In this document: positions 1 through 11,398 of the stretch, in pieces
How the letters are laid out: each line of letters opens with the position of its first letter
Numbering within the stretch: the first letter of the stretch is position 1
Source of the DNA: Didymella arachidicola
Taxonomy: Eukaryota; Ascomycota; Dothideomycetes; Pleosporales; Didymellaceae
Reading direction: 5' to 3'
Assembly (NCBI GenBank): GCA_016630955.3
Contig: CM049990.2
Coordinates: forward strand, 186,001 to 250,000
DNA: 64,000 nucleotides
Program-made: the position numbers and the translations under genes
The notes under the pieces: generated by a model
What the model saw: the letters and a program-made list of their open reading frames with translations, nothing else
What the model was told of the DNA's origin: nothing
The model's database searches: none

Positions 1-388
1 CGTCCTTGGTGCTCGCATTGCGGGCGTCGGCGTGGCGCTCGATGGGCAGCAGGGTGTCGTTGCCGGCGAGCGACTCGGCGTCGGACTCGGTGTAGTCGGT
101 GCCGCCCAGCGACTGCGTGTCGTGCTCGTCGGGCGCCTCGGCGGCGCTGTGGGCGCGCTCGTCGTCGACGCTCTCGCTGGGGCGCTGCACGACGGTGCAG
201 TAGTTGCTCGGGAACCAGCCGCGCACGCCGTGGATCACGCCGTCCCACCACCCGCTCTCCAGCTGCGTGATGACCTGGATGATGTCGCCCTGCCGGAAGC
301 TCAGGCTCGTGCGGTCGTCGGCGTCGTAGTCGTAGAGCGCCTTCACGTACATGCCCCCCGGCGTGATGGTGCCGCTGTAGCCGTTCAT
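1..388 (-). CDS. SH3-domain protein, probable CDC25-like Ras guanine-nucleotide exchange factor (N-terminal part only)
   Basis: The reverse strand from an ATG at 388 stays open to the window edge, giving 129 residues; the rest lies off the left end. Residues about 14-66 form a textbook SH3 domain: ALYDY at 17-21, a D/E-rich RT loop, the paired tryptophans WW at 47-48 followed by DG, and GWFPSNY at 57-63. The sequence after it is acidic and Ser-rich. An N-terminal SH3 of this exact style is known at the start of filamentous-fungal CDC25/Ras GEF proteins, which load Ras with GTP at the plasma membrane; this assignment is family knowledge, since the catalytic RasGEF domain is outside the window. 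It could instead be another SH3 adaptor. The reading frame is not immediately closed upstream of the ATG, so a slightly longer N terminus is possible. Confidence 0.65.
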   Translation of the reverse strand, partial: MNGYSGTITPGGMYVKALYDYDADDRTSLSFRQGDIIQVITQLESGWWDGVIHGVRGWFPSNYCTVVQRPSESVDDERAHSAAEAPDEHDTQSLGGTDYTESDAESLAGNDTLLPIERHADARNASTKD

Positions 389-427
389 CGCGGCGGCGTA
401 TGCGTCTCGTCGGGGCGGGGATGCGAA

Positions 428-470
428 GGCTCAGGTTCAGGCTCAGGCTCAGGCTCAAGCTCAGGCTTAG
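428..470. repeat. CTCAGG-type hexamer microsatellite
   Basis: Imperfect tandem copies of a GCTCAG hexamer, just upstream of the SH3 gene start on the minus strand, so probably in its 5' leader or promoter. Confidence 0.8.
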
Positions 471-613
471 GGCTGCAACGGCGGGTCAGCCTCCAGGCGC
501 GCCTTCCCTCTGCAGCGGCGCAGGGCGGGCAGCAGCAGCAAGGCGAACACGCGGCAGTGTGCGCTGGAGTGGCTCCTTCGGTGGGCGCCAGAAGCGTGGT
601 GCTGGATCCACGC

Positions 614-642
614 CGGTCGTCGGTCGTCGGTCGTCGGTCGTC
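614..642. repeat. CGGTCGT heptamer tandem repeat
   Basis: Four tandem copies of CGGTCGT in the presumed promoter or leader of the SH3-protein gene. Confidence 0.85.
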
Positions 643-1721
643 TTACGGCTCAGGGAGGGGACGCACTTGGGCTAGAGGCGGCATGCGAATGAGAGCCCTC
701 ACAGTCGCGCGCCTGACATGAGCGACGCAGCGAATGAGCTCCTGCAATGGGCACGCAGCTGCACAGAGGGACAGCGAGGACAGCAGTGTCTAGGCGAGGA
801 GAGTGGCTACACCAGGGAGCGTCGTGGAGCCATGGTCTGCGCGTAGCGGTCAAGTGCATCACGTGATGGCGAGCCAGGCTTCCTAGGTGCCGTGTGTTGT
901 GTGTCAAGGACAAGATGCACCAGTAACCAGTTGACCTGACCGGTCCGGAGGCGCGTCCTCCACACTTGCGCTGACACGGTTGCTACACCTGGCGTTGCTT
1001 TGCTCCACCCTCATGCTCTGATTCGCACATCCATATACATGCTCTCGGCTGCCTGCATCTTGTGCAATCTGTGCAAACAGCCGCTGTTCTGCGGCAGCAT
1101 GCAAATGTGTTGAAATTATCACATCGATGGGCCGCGGACGTCAAAACTCTGAGCCGGAGGTGCTGTCATACATTGACTTTGCAACCAACCGACGGACCCA
1201 TCCCAAATTGCATCTGACAAACGGCAGCAGCCAATACTGTGCGTGCGACCCCACCATCTCGCAGTCTTCTCACCAAGGAGCGCCTGTTGTGAAGCCGAGT
1301 GCTGGGCGGAAGAAAGACGGCGGGGCATCGAGGTGCCCATGAAATCGTCTAGAACGTTGCTTGACTCGCGAGAACCTCATGAATGGCCGCCATGAAACGA
1401 CAGCCCAGGACATGCGCCCGGGACTACACGGCTTCTGGAGCAGTTATCGAGAGACTGTGCGACGGTGCTGTTCGTGCGACCACGCTCGTCCTCGACATCT
1501 GACGTTCCATGTGCGAAACTGTATGAGGCAGCACGCGTGGAAGTGGCGTGTATCTGAACGAGCTCGACGCTCTGTCTCAGGCAGTGAGTGTTCTCGGATT
1601 TTGCCATCTTTTTTTGGAGACAGATTTGTCTGTGGCAGTATGTCTGATGACCCCCACTGCAAGAGAGCAAAATGAGCATTGGTGGGAGAGCGACACATCG
1701 ACCATCGAAGACAGCGCCCGA

Positions 1722-1729
1722 TATAAAAG
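1722..1729 (+). promoter_or_regulatory. Isolated TATA-box match
   Basis: TATAAAAG matches the canonical TATA element. The first plus-strand ATG-initiated ORF downstream is at 1829 (about 99 codons, no recognisable motif). There is no independent sign of a gene, so this may be chance. Confidence 0.2.
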
Positions 1730-3891
1730 GCCCGATAGAAGCTCGGAGGAAGGTGTCACACCAGCGCCATTCCACATACTGCGTAGCTCGTCGCGTGGAA
1801 GACGGAAGAGCGCTCTCAATACTGGTTTTATGGGTCAAACTAGCGTCGAGTCGCCCAACACCAGAGACTCATTCACATGCATGGGTTCTGTCAAGCAGAA
1901 AGAAAGTATTACGAGTGTGTTGAGGCGTTTACTTTCTGCGAGGTGCTGCACACACGGATGGATGCAGCGCGCACGTGGGGTTGCGTCAAAAGCAGGTCAA
2001 AGGCGTGTCATCGCGCAGAGCGGCCTGGGTTTAATCTGCGTAGGCGAAAGCTACCATTCGTTCGTCTGCTGGAATACCAATTGCGCGGCGGTACCGACGC
2101 AACGGCAACGCGGCAGCGATCCGTAATCATTCTCTTAGATTGCGTCCAGGAGGTCGACGCGGTCCTTTTCTTCTAGAGATGTTCTAGCGCGGGGGACGAT
2201 GGTGATAAGCAGAGCCCCTCGTGAACAGAGCGCAGTGATAGAGGGGCACCGTTGTTGTTTGGAGGGGCTCTGTGATGAGGGGGATGAGACATGCCAGAAG
2301 TTTGTCTCAGCCCTTGGGAGCAGACATGGACTGACGGTGCAGACTCCAGAGCGACGACTTGTCAATCATTAGCGACTCCGTTTAGCGTTTAGACTGCGGG
2401 CCACTCCTTCAAAGCGGCGTAGGGATCCCGCCCATCTCCGATCCAACGAACACAAGGCGGGCTGGCGGGGCATTGTATATTTGTGGTGTTTTCCACGGGT
2501 GCTGATACTGGACTTACCGAAGTCGAGCGACTCCTCATCGCGCGACCTGTCAACTCACCAGTGCCTTTGTGTCCTTTGACAATGCTGCAGGCGAATACGA
2601 CGCAGGCTGCCTATTGATGTGTCTGCGGCCTCCGGCACCTGGGAGACTGCAGCTGGTGGAGCGGTACTAAACAGCTAGGTGGGTCCGGGGAGGTGCTCCC
2701 TAGCCCGGTGGTCTGGATGAACTTCCAGGAACAAGTCAGCGTGCCAGCGATCGCCCCGGTCGCCTCGAAATTACTGCACCCTCAACGTGTGTTGGTGAAA
2801 GTTAGAAGGTTGTTTCTGCGTCATTGAGTGAAGGCAGGGCAGCCCCTTTTTTCGCGCCGTCGTCATCATTGCATAGCATGGGCGGGAGGTGCGAAGCCAT
2901 GTGTCTTGTATGTATCATTGAGCTGCTATGTAAGTATCGATGGAGCAATACGTGAGGCGGTGAGCGTGTCCATGCATTGATAGCTAGCAACGTGCGAGTT
3001 ATTACTCCAAGAGGTAGGCCGGCCTGAGGTTCTTTACCGCCTCTTCTCCATGCTGTGCGACGAGTGGACGACGGATAGAAGCCGCTGTTGACAGCATGTG
3101 GTACGGCGCAACCACGCTCGAATCAGGCCGTGAAAGGGAGAATCATTGGACCGTGGGCTGCAACAAGCACTCGTGTCCAAGTGGGAAGCGAGTCCAGGCC
3201 ATGCCAGATAAAGTGCTGGAGCTTGTGGCATGTCGAGATGGATGCCGATGATTGCAAGTAAATTAGAGCACAGGTGTCTGGTGAGAGTTGGGTGAGGTTC
3301 ATCATCTTTCACTGGGTCAAGGGCAAGCTCCTGCCCGCTGCTGGAGGGAGCCTTGGAGCTACCACGCTGCGTGCACATGTCAAAACATCCAACGTTGCCC
3401 TGGACGTCCAGCGTGTGGTAAGACGTATTGGCAGGCCCTGTCTCAGCTCGCCTAGCGCTTGTATCCGCGGCGTATTAATTCCACGATCATGGGGTGGCTG
3501 GTCCAAAGCAAGCTCACAGAGGGGCGCTGCATGCACGGACGACGGACGGCAGCCTCGCGGGTCACCCCTCTGCAGTCGCCTTTTCCCCTTCTGATCCTGC
3601 CATCGCGCAACATCTCGAGCCTCCATCCCATCTCCCCCTCTATTATTTCATTACGCGCGCAGCCGTCTGGTGCTGTCGCCGCCCTGCATCCGTCTTTCAC
3701 CGGCCCCTACCGGTGCTGTAGCCCTATTCGCATGCACATTTCGCGGAATGAGCGAGGGACACGCCAGCTTCACCATAGCCATCCGTACGCTTTAACGCCC
3801 ACGCGCGCCCCGGCAGTCGAGCCATCTCCCCACGTAGGGTTTCGAGATCCTGTCTGCCCTGTCTATCGATAACACACGCCCGCCTGCTGCC

Positions 3892-6522
3892 ATGGCCACC
3901 AACGCTGCGCCCGCCGCCGCCCGCAAGCCCGGTCAGCCGGAGAAGAAGTACAAGTGCCAGTTCTGCAACCGCGCCTTCAGCAGGAGCGAGCACCGCAGCC
4001 GCCACGAGCGCTCTCGTAAGTCCCCTCCCAGTGTCGCGACGCTGTCTGCTTGATGGAGCTCTGTGTTTGGGGAGCGGGGTAGCTGTTTACTGATGCGGGA
4101 CGGTCGCGCGGTGGTCGTGCTGCGGGGAAGGCGCTCGAGATTGTTGCTGTTGCTAACTGCCCCTCATCGCAGACACCAAGGAGCGCCCCTTCAAGTGCCT
4201 CAAGTGCCGCAGCACCTTTGTGCGTCGCGACCTGCTGCTGCGCCACGACCGCACCGTCCACGCCAAAGATGGCGGCGCGCCGCTGCCCAGCGAGCAGAAG
4301 CGCCGCGCGAGCAACAAGGCGCAGGAGGCTGCCACTGCCATGCCCGGCCCCTCGCGTGGCGCGCTGCCCCTCGACACGACCGCCGCCGACCAGTTCGAGG
4401 CCAGCGAGGACAACATGGTCGACGTCGACATCGAGACCGCCGCCATGCTGATGACCGACTTCCACCACAAGGCCATGGCCAGCCAGGAGCCCGAGATGGT
4501 CCTCGACCAGCACGCCGAGCCTGTCATCTCGCCAACCGGGCCCCAGCACGTCGAGTCGTCCATGCCCCAGGTGCCGTATACAGCACCTGGCCAGAACATG
4601 CTGCCGCAGATGCCGTGGCGCGACTCGATGGTGCCCCAGCCCGAGCCCGAGCCGCAGCAGACGACACATTCGTCCTTCCGCCCACACAGCCACCTGGCGC
4701 CCATGATGGAGCGCACCATGTCGGGGAACACAGCGCTTGCGCCCACATTTCCCTCCATGACCGAGAACAACCTTGGCACGCCCAACCCCCTGTCGCCGTA
4801 CCCGTCGATGCTGGGTCCCGTCTCGCCAGTCGACTACCGCAAGTCGCCCGGCCCCAGCCAGGCCTTGACCATGACCAGCGCGCCCCAGCTTGAGTCAGAG
4901 GAACAGTGCCGCAAGGTCTACGAGAACATCAAACAGTACGACAGCGAGAATGCGCTCCTGGACACCTTCCACCTGCCCAGCCTGAACACACTCAACCGCC
5001 TGCTTAAGACGTACTTCGACCTCTTCCACCACCACTTGCCCTTCCTGCACCCGGCGACATTCCACCCAACCGAGGTTGCTGCGCCATTGCTGCTGGCCGT
5101 GCTGTCGATTGGCGCCCTGTACATATTCGACCAAGACCAGGCCTATATGCTCCACATTGGCTCCAAGGTCCTTGTCAACCAGTTTCTGCAGAACAAGGAG
5201 AATTTCAGCTCGCGCAAGTGTCCTTTGTGGACCATGCAGAGCACGCTGCTGAACATGCAATTCTCTAGTTGGAGCGGCGATCCGAAGGGTCTCGAGTGGG
5301 CCTGCTCGATTAAGAGTCTTCTTGCGAACATGGTTGCAGGTAACCGCTACGAGCTGAAGATTCGCTCGGAAGCCCGTGAAGGCGCTCAGCCAAGCCACCA
5401 GGAGTGGATCGAGGATGAGCAATGTCGCCGTACCTACTATGCGGTGTACATTTTCTTTGGCCTGCTGACCCTCACATATAACCACACCCCCGCCATGGGT
5501 TTCAACGAGTTTGATACACTGGAGCTGCCGTCTTCAGAGTCTCTTTGGACCATGGGTGGTGATGACGAGGAGGCCTGGCGCGAGGCCCTGGCCACATCCA
5601 AGATCATCACATTTCGTCAGGCACACGACAATCTGTTCCAGGGTGAGACTGCCCGTTACAGCGCGTTCGCAACTCGTGTCATGATCAATGCTCTGTTTTT
5701 GGAGGTGTGGTACCACAAGCGCAGCCCCGAAGCCCTGCAGGACGTTGTTACCGAGTACAAGCTCCGCCTGGCGCTGGAGACCTGGGAGAAGTCGCTTGAT
5801 CTGTGCGAGCCGGAGACCGTTGTGGTCCGTCTGAGCGCGCCGCACAAGGGCCACCCCTTGATCTTCAACGCCATGGCGCTGTACCGCAACACACGTGCCC
5901 GTCTTGTCGTCGACCTGAAGTCTATCCAGGAAGCTCTTCGCTACCACGACTCATACGAAGTTGCCGCAGCTATGACCAATGCGCGTGACAAGGTCCAGCG
6001 CTCGCAAGAGATGATCAAGGTCATCCAGGAATGCTTCGACTGCATCGAAGTTGCAGCCGTCCAAGGCATTCGTTGGGTCGCACGCACCTCTGCCACCAAC
6101 TGGAGCATTGAGCACCCGCTTGCCGGAATGGATCTTGTGGTGATCCTCACACTCTGGCTCTACCGTCTGGAACACGACGAAGAACCTGCGAACGAAGAAG
6201 AACTGGCCATGTACAACAAATTGCGCAACCTGTTCGATGACGACTCTGTCGACGTGTACGGCGCCAAGCTAAGCTCCACTGTTGCACGTCTCTGGGGAAG
6301 CATGATTGACGAAGTGGTCGTGTGGGGGTAAGTCGAAACTGTTACACAAAAGGAGCTCAACACTAACAGATTCGCAGCATCACTAAACTTATGGGAGAAG
6401 CTTTCAAGCTCCACTCGCAAGCCCTCGTCGGCTACGAAGACGCAATGTCCTCCAGGTCCGGGTCCGCCTCGCCTTTGGCAGCCGGTTCTGTACAGGTCCT
6501 CGAGATGCAGATGGCTTACTAG
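3892..6522 (+). CDS. C2H2 zinc-finger / Fungal_trans transcription factor
   Basis: Three exons (3892-4015, 4173-6327, 6378-6522) give 807 aa. Two classical C2H2 fingers sit at the N terminus: C22-C25-H38-H42 and C50-C53-H66-H71, joined by a HTKERPF linker. The first intron splits the linker histidine codon. After a Pro/Gln/Met-rich stretch (about 90-240) comes the all-helical fungal-specific regulator domain (Fungal_trans) around residues 265-560, recognisable by the HHHLPFLHPATF and LLLAVLSIGALY region. This architecture (Adr1/AmdX-like fingers plus Fungal_trans) is that of nuclear sequence-specific regulators of metabolism; the target genes cannot be inferred. Intron 1 has donor GTAAGT and branch-like GCTAAC; intron 2 (6328-6377) has CACTAACAG. 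The start has a good ATG context (GCCATGG). Confidence 0.9.
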
Positions 6523-7320
6523 AGCCACATTCACGACATCCCCATTTTTCACTCTTATCTTTTTGCTAGATTGTTGCCGTCATCTTCTCTCATCTCGTCA
6601 TCTCTCTGCATCCAGGAGGCATGGCATGGAGTTTTGGATTGTATTATCATTTGCGTTCTTCGATCGAGGAAACATGGCGCACTGGGGCGGTCCGGTCCAG
6701 AGATACACGCTCGAGCTCAGGCTCTTTTCGTTCTGGCATCCCTCTAATATCTTTCCTCTCGCTCATACCCATTGGCTTTCTGGACTAGTTGGAGGCTGGC
6801 CCCAAATGCGTTTCGGTTCATCTCGGTCTGGCTGCGAGCTGTGGCAGCTGCTTTCCGATAATTCTGTCCTTGTATTCTTGTTCTTGATTTGTTACGGCTG
6901 CATGGGTGTTTTTCTGCATATACCACGCGTATCTGATGTTGATTGCGGCGATAGCGGAGGATGTAACTCGGACAGTAGATTGATGAAAGGGAGTGCAAGC
7001 GTGATTTAATGTCAGTGCGTACATGTACAAAATGAGTCCACGAACAATGTGATCCAAGTTGCAAGCTCAAATGTGATATCCTCGAGTGCATGGACGGCTG
7101 CATCAAGGCGGTGGACTGCCCATGGCACGAGGGGGTCGGCCAGTCGGGCGTGCACAGACCAACACACTTTAGCGCGCCGCCGATTCTGCATTTTGAAAAA
7201 AGTTCGAGAGCTCCGCGCAGAACAGCACAAGCTCACAATCACGCTGCCGTTCGCTCTTTATTACTTTCCCGCACTACATAACGACCTATCGTAGTCGTAG
7301 AACACATCGCATCATTCGCA
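6523..7320. other. Intergenic: 3' UTR of the regulator and NHP2 promoter
   Basis: T-rich at first, as expected for a 3' UTR, then the upstream region of NHP2. No conserved ORF or RNA gene seen. Confidence 0.5.
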
Positions 7321-8074
7321 ATGGCCAAGGAAATTGAGGAGAAGAAGTTGAAGAAGGAGAAGAAGGACAAGAAGGAAAAGAAAGAGAAGCGCACCGAGAC
7401 CGACGGCGTCTCCAAGCCCAAGAAGGAGAAGAAAGAGAAGAAGAGCAAGGATTTTTCAGACGCTCTTGAGGCTGCGATTGAGGAGCCCGAGGTGTCCTTG
7501 ATGGAGATTGACAGCGCGCCTGCTGCTGAGGGTGACGAGCCCTCCGGCGCACTTGTCCCCTTCGCTTTCCCTCTCGCCGACAACGACAAGGAGGTCAAGA
7601 AGATCCTGAAGACCGTGAAGAAGTGTATGTTCTGGAAGCCTAATCAGCAGGCACATCTGCCATTGGAACAGGTTACTAATATGCGCAACAGCTGCTAAGA
7701 CCAAGACCCTACGCCGTGGTGTCAAGGAAGTCGTCAAGGCTCTCCGCAAGTCGCAAGGATCTGGCAACACTGCTGATCTCAACGATCCCTCCGCTATCGT
7801 CGTCATCGCCGCTGATATTTCGCCCATGGACGTCATCTCTCACATCCCCGTCCTTTGCGAGGATCACGGCATCCCCTACATCTACATCAAGTCGCGCGCG
7901 CAGCTTGGTGAAGCCTCTGCAACCAAGAGGCCGACATCGGTTGTCATGGTAGCCAAGGCCGGCGCCGGCAAGAAGGCCAAGGATGTCAAGGAGGACGACG
8001 CAAAGGAGTTCGAGGAGGCATACGGAGAGCTTCAGAAGCTGGTCTCCAAGGCCGCGAAGACAGTGCGCAAGTAA
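7321..8074 (+). CDS. NHP2: H/ACA ribonucleoprotein subunit 2 (Nhp2)
   Basis: Two exons (7321-7624, 7692-8074) encode 228 aa. Residues 3-50 are a Lys/Glu-rich tail of KKEKKDKKEK type; from about residue 75 an L7Ae/NHP2 fold follows, with the signature RRGVKEVVKALRK (kink-turn RNA contact), IVVIAADISPMDVISHIP and the VLCEDHGIPYIYIKSR stretch. Nhp2 binds H/ACA snoRNAs with Cbf5, Gar1 and Nop10 in nucleoli for rRNA pseudouridylation and processing. The intron (7625-7691, GTATGT donor, TTACTAAT branch, CAACAG acceptor) restores the frame exactly across the conserved motif. The extended basic N terminus is longer than in the compact yeast protein. Confidence 0.95.
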
Positions 8075-8634
8075 ATGTTGTGCATGGGCGGTGCGCAATG
8101 AGCACGTGAAACGTGTGGCACGATGTGTGGCATTCCCCGATGCATGATCTGCATGTTGGATTCTTACTGTGCAAAATGGGAGAGGCGTATGGCGTTACGA
8201 CCTGCTGGGCATCTCTATCCCGGTGTTGATTACTATTGGAGGTGGGCGTGTGTCTTGTATGATGAAAGTACGACGCAGACAACGCAATGAAACGTCCAAA
8301 ACTCATACTAGATGCTCTGTGGTGTATGCTACTCACGGTAACTACCATCGTCGCCCTGTGTGGCTGTGAACTTGAGCAACCGAAGGGCTTCACATAGCCT
8401 TACGCTGACCCGCTAGGGCAAGCCATCTCCTTCAGGCACCCGTGGCGGCACTCAACCGCCCTCCTCGCCCAACCCATTAGGATATGATGACTGGCCATGC
8501 GCAGCTCATAAGATTTATTGAACGTCCCCCCTCCTTTCTGCACTCTTCAACATTACTTAACCGCCTTACTTCAAAATCAGCTCAAAACTCCAGAACCCGC
8601 TAGTCACCTCAAGTACTTCGAGCTTGAAACAACA
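8075..8634. other. Intergenic region
   Basis: 3' UTR of NHP2 and the leader of the next gene. The last 120 bases before 8635 are C/T- and A-rich with few G, as in a fungal 5' leader. Nothing else recognised. Confidence 0.5.
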
Positions 8635-10100
8635 ATGTCAGCAGTTGCAATCCTTGCAAACGGCGCAAATACAGTAGAAGGCGACCGCGAGCTTAAAATC
8701 AAGATCTGCAACATTACAGCTGCCGATGCATTAGCTCAGCAAATCGTCCAGCTCAAAGAGCAAGCTGCAAAGATCAGAACTATGAGATTGACACTTCAAC
8801 CTACTTCCAAGCACTCAAGGAGCAAGAAGAGTCAGCACAACAAGTATCTAAAGACACTTTATGTCAGCCTCTCAACACAATCCTCGATGCAATCGCCTCC
8901 CTCAACGGCGATCTGAAGACCTTCTCTTGGCTTGCACCAGAACACACAGGCAGTCACTTCACACGCCCGCATTCTTTCTGGACAGCTCTCTACGCTCATT
9001 CAAGTACATTGCAAAACCTACACCTCGCGTTCTTCTGTCATGAAGTACAATGCCTACCCGTCCCACCCCCGGGACTCACATTCGACGCCCTCAGAGATTT
9101 GCGCCTGGACACCAGCAGCGCCCACGGAGACGACGGGACGGCTATCGACACACTCCTGAATGCATGTCCGAATCTCTCAACACTCCATCTCGAATGGCCG
9201 CCCTGCGATTTAGACACTTGTCAGATCAAGAATCTATCGTGGGACTGGGACTACCCGCACCTCACGCATTTGCATGCATCTGGGTGGAATTTTGCACCTG
9301 CTTCTTACACCAACTTTCTTGTGCGCCATCCCCATCTGATGAGTATTGCGGAACGTGTTGATGGCCCGTATGAGTCAGGGGAACGTGTGCCTGTACTGGC
9401 GCGGCTCCCAACTACAGCGCTGCAGAAGTTGAAGGTGCTGGAGAAAGAGTACACAGACACGCATAGTCTGCGAGACTACTTCGATCCAGCAGCTGGGCGG
9501 CCGATTAGAACTCTTGTACTGCATGTACACGAGTATGATGGCGTTGAGCAGGAGCTTCTGGATATTGCTGTTTTACCAACGGTGCAGGCAGGATTGCGTA
9601 CATTGGAGTTTCGCGGCGGGATATCGTGCTGGAGGCGACGCGAGAAAGAAGATAGTAGCGGCGACGACGACGATACGCTCGAGGAACGATCCCAGAGCCG
9701 CCAACACTCAAACCAAACCCCCCAAGGCAGAAAAAACAAACATCTCCCCTCCCTCCTCAAAACCACCCTCCCCCACCTCCCCCACCTCTCGACACTCAGC
9801 ATCGAAATGGACTCCAGCACCAGCACCTACAACCCCTCGACCAAAAACTTCACACACCCAGAGCCCATGAACAGACAAGATCTCTACGCCATCCTGGCCC
9901 TGCTCCCCAAGAAGAAACAAGGGAACCTAACAATCCTCAGACTGAAGGATTCGAGAGCAGCGGCTGATCCGCGAGCAGGCCGCATCAGGGAGTGGGTGAG
10001 CGAGATGAACCACGGGATGGGATGGGATGAGGCTGTGCAGGGGAGTTTGAGAGGGGTGAAGTGGTGTGGTGAGGAGGAGAGTGTTGTTGAGGTTTGGTAG
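8635..10100 (+). CDS. Leucine-rich / F-box-like hypothetical protein with an apparent frameshift
   Basis: Coding signal runs in frame 1 from ATG 8635 (MSAVAILANG...) for about 50 codons, then in frame 3 from about 8785 (NYEIDTSTYFQALKEQEES) to a TAG at 10100, giving about 488 aa in all. The second frame is open back to a stop near 8691 but has no ATG, so the two parts belong together. No donor/acceptor pair with a branch site explains the shift, so a single lost base near 8775-8790 (or an assembly error) is likely. The main part has irregular leucine-rich repeats (ALYAHSSTLQNLHLAFF, LLNACPNLSTLHLEW) as in the large fungal F-box/LRR family, although no F-box itself is visible. Function unknown. 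The coding strand is C-rich at 9690-9870 and G-rich after about 9990. Confidence 0.6.
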
Positions 10101-10321
10101 GGGGAGGGGAGGGGTGATTTGGAGGTAAGGGGGCTGTTTGATATGTTGCGTAGGTGCAGTGAGACGGAGCGAATACTGGTATGGAGACTTCTTGGATTTG
10201 TGAAGTGCACTGTAAAGGCACGCGAATGTTGTCGTGAGCAGGGAATACGTTGGCGCCTGGGGAGGACATTTCGGACACGTTGGGCATAAGAAGATGTAAG
10301 CAACATTTCGGTTCGAGGTTG

Positions 10322-10400
10322 GATTCAAGCTAGAGGTCCATGTTCACCTTTTCTCCTTCTTCTACCCGCACCTTTACAGGTGGTGGTGTTCAAGTCTTCG
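10322..10400 (-). pseudogene. Decayed copy of the 3' end of the 14040-14650 secreted-protein gene
   Basis: Reading the minus strand, this segment aligns by eye (roughly three quarters identical, one 3-nt and one 1-nt indel) with 14031-14107. That region is the last exon of the secreted-protein gene and its stop. Both share GAAGACTTGAA and GGTGAACATGGA...TAG. The 1-nt indel breaks the frame here, and no upstream portion of the gene is recognisable, so it is a truncated relic. Confidence 0.5.
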
Positions 10401-11070
10401 GCCTCGTGTAGCGCAGTTCTACGAGTAACTAGGTAGTATGATGTGGAGTGCACGAGTGTATGAACCGATGTATATGTATATGCCTGAGGAGTGGTCTATG
10501 GCAGGCAGGCAGCTATGACGGGTATCTACCTAGGTATGCCGAGACCCGTGCACGACATATGAAGTCAAAAACCTGGGTCGTCAAGGTCGAAGTCACTACT
10601 CTTCGCATTGATGCCAGGAATACCGTCGTACTGTACATATCTTCAGTGGAAGCGATGGTTTTTCAAAGGCTGTACCTCAAGACTACTGGCGACGGACGGT
10701 GTTACGGTAAAGACATGGCCGCCGGTGCGGGAGCTAATCCAGGGGGATAGCCGTAAGCAGCAAGCTTCATAGGCCACGACGCGCACGCTATACCGCCCTC
10801 AGCCTATTGAGGCGTCTCGAACATCGACTTATCGAATGACTTCTTAGCTAAATTGCGCAGGCCTCGCCCTAACCAGAGATTTTCGATAATGGCGCCGGCA
10901 CGTACATACCGACATCCTCCATGAGGCTGATGGAAAACAAGCTCTTTCAGCCCCGCCAGGTCCACGTGCATCGTGTTGCTCCGATTCGGCCTGTGCCGTC
11001 TCTGCGCTTTGACTATATACTGTCATTCCTCAGCGCCAGCATCGTTGCTTTAATGGCCCACTGCAGTACA

Positions 11071-11109
11071 GTCGCTCTCCCGTCGCTCTCCCGTCGCTCT
11101 CCCGTCGCC
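11071..11109. repeat. 11-bp tandem repeat
   Basis: Three exact copies of GTCGCTCTCCC followed by a partial fourth, about 290 bp upstream of the apple-like gene. Confidence 0.9.
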
Positions 11110-11398
11110 ATCGCCGCGTTTCTAGACCAACATGTCAGTATGTTAGCTCCAAGCCTCAGCTGGACAAAATGCGCCTTGGACGGCTATGGCATACACATCT
11201 CAGCCTCAGGAATCGTCGTCGCGTGTACCAACGGTCTAGAAACGCAAACATCACACGGGCATAGCGACACCGCCGAAGGAAGAGAGTCGGTACGAAGGTA
11301 GGAAAGAAGGTACATAAGTACCATCACCGCTGTAGTGCTAGAGATTACCACCAACTTTGATTTTGTGTCTATAAGCATCAGGGGTCGCCAACTTCAAA

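Larger units (their letters stand above)
389..3891. other. Gene-poor intergenic region
   Basis: About 3.5 kb between the divergent starts of the SH3 protein and the C2H2 regulator. The ORFs here are short, overlap on both strands and lack family motifs or codon bias. It must contain both promoters; both 5' leaders appear rich in simple repeats or pyrimidines. A good TATA-like box stands alone at 1722. I recognise no RNA gene or transposon. Confidence 0.6.
10101..11398. other. Intergenic region with a gene relic
   Basis: Contains the 3' UTR of the preceding gene (still G-rich to about 10270), an 80 bp relic related to the 3' exon of the secreted-protein gene at 14040, and an 11-bp tandem repeat. 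No intact gene. Confidence 0.55.

Noticed and set aside
614..642. Possible CRISPR or telomere-like repeat
   Set aside because: Plain 7-bp microsatellite without spacers; eukaryotic context.
1548..2126. 192-codon plus-strand open frame
   Set aside because: Starts at a non-ATG-supported position, overlaps other frames, with no domain or codon bias; treated as chance, though the TATA box nearby is reported.
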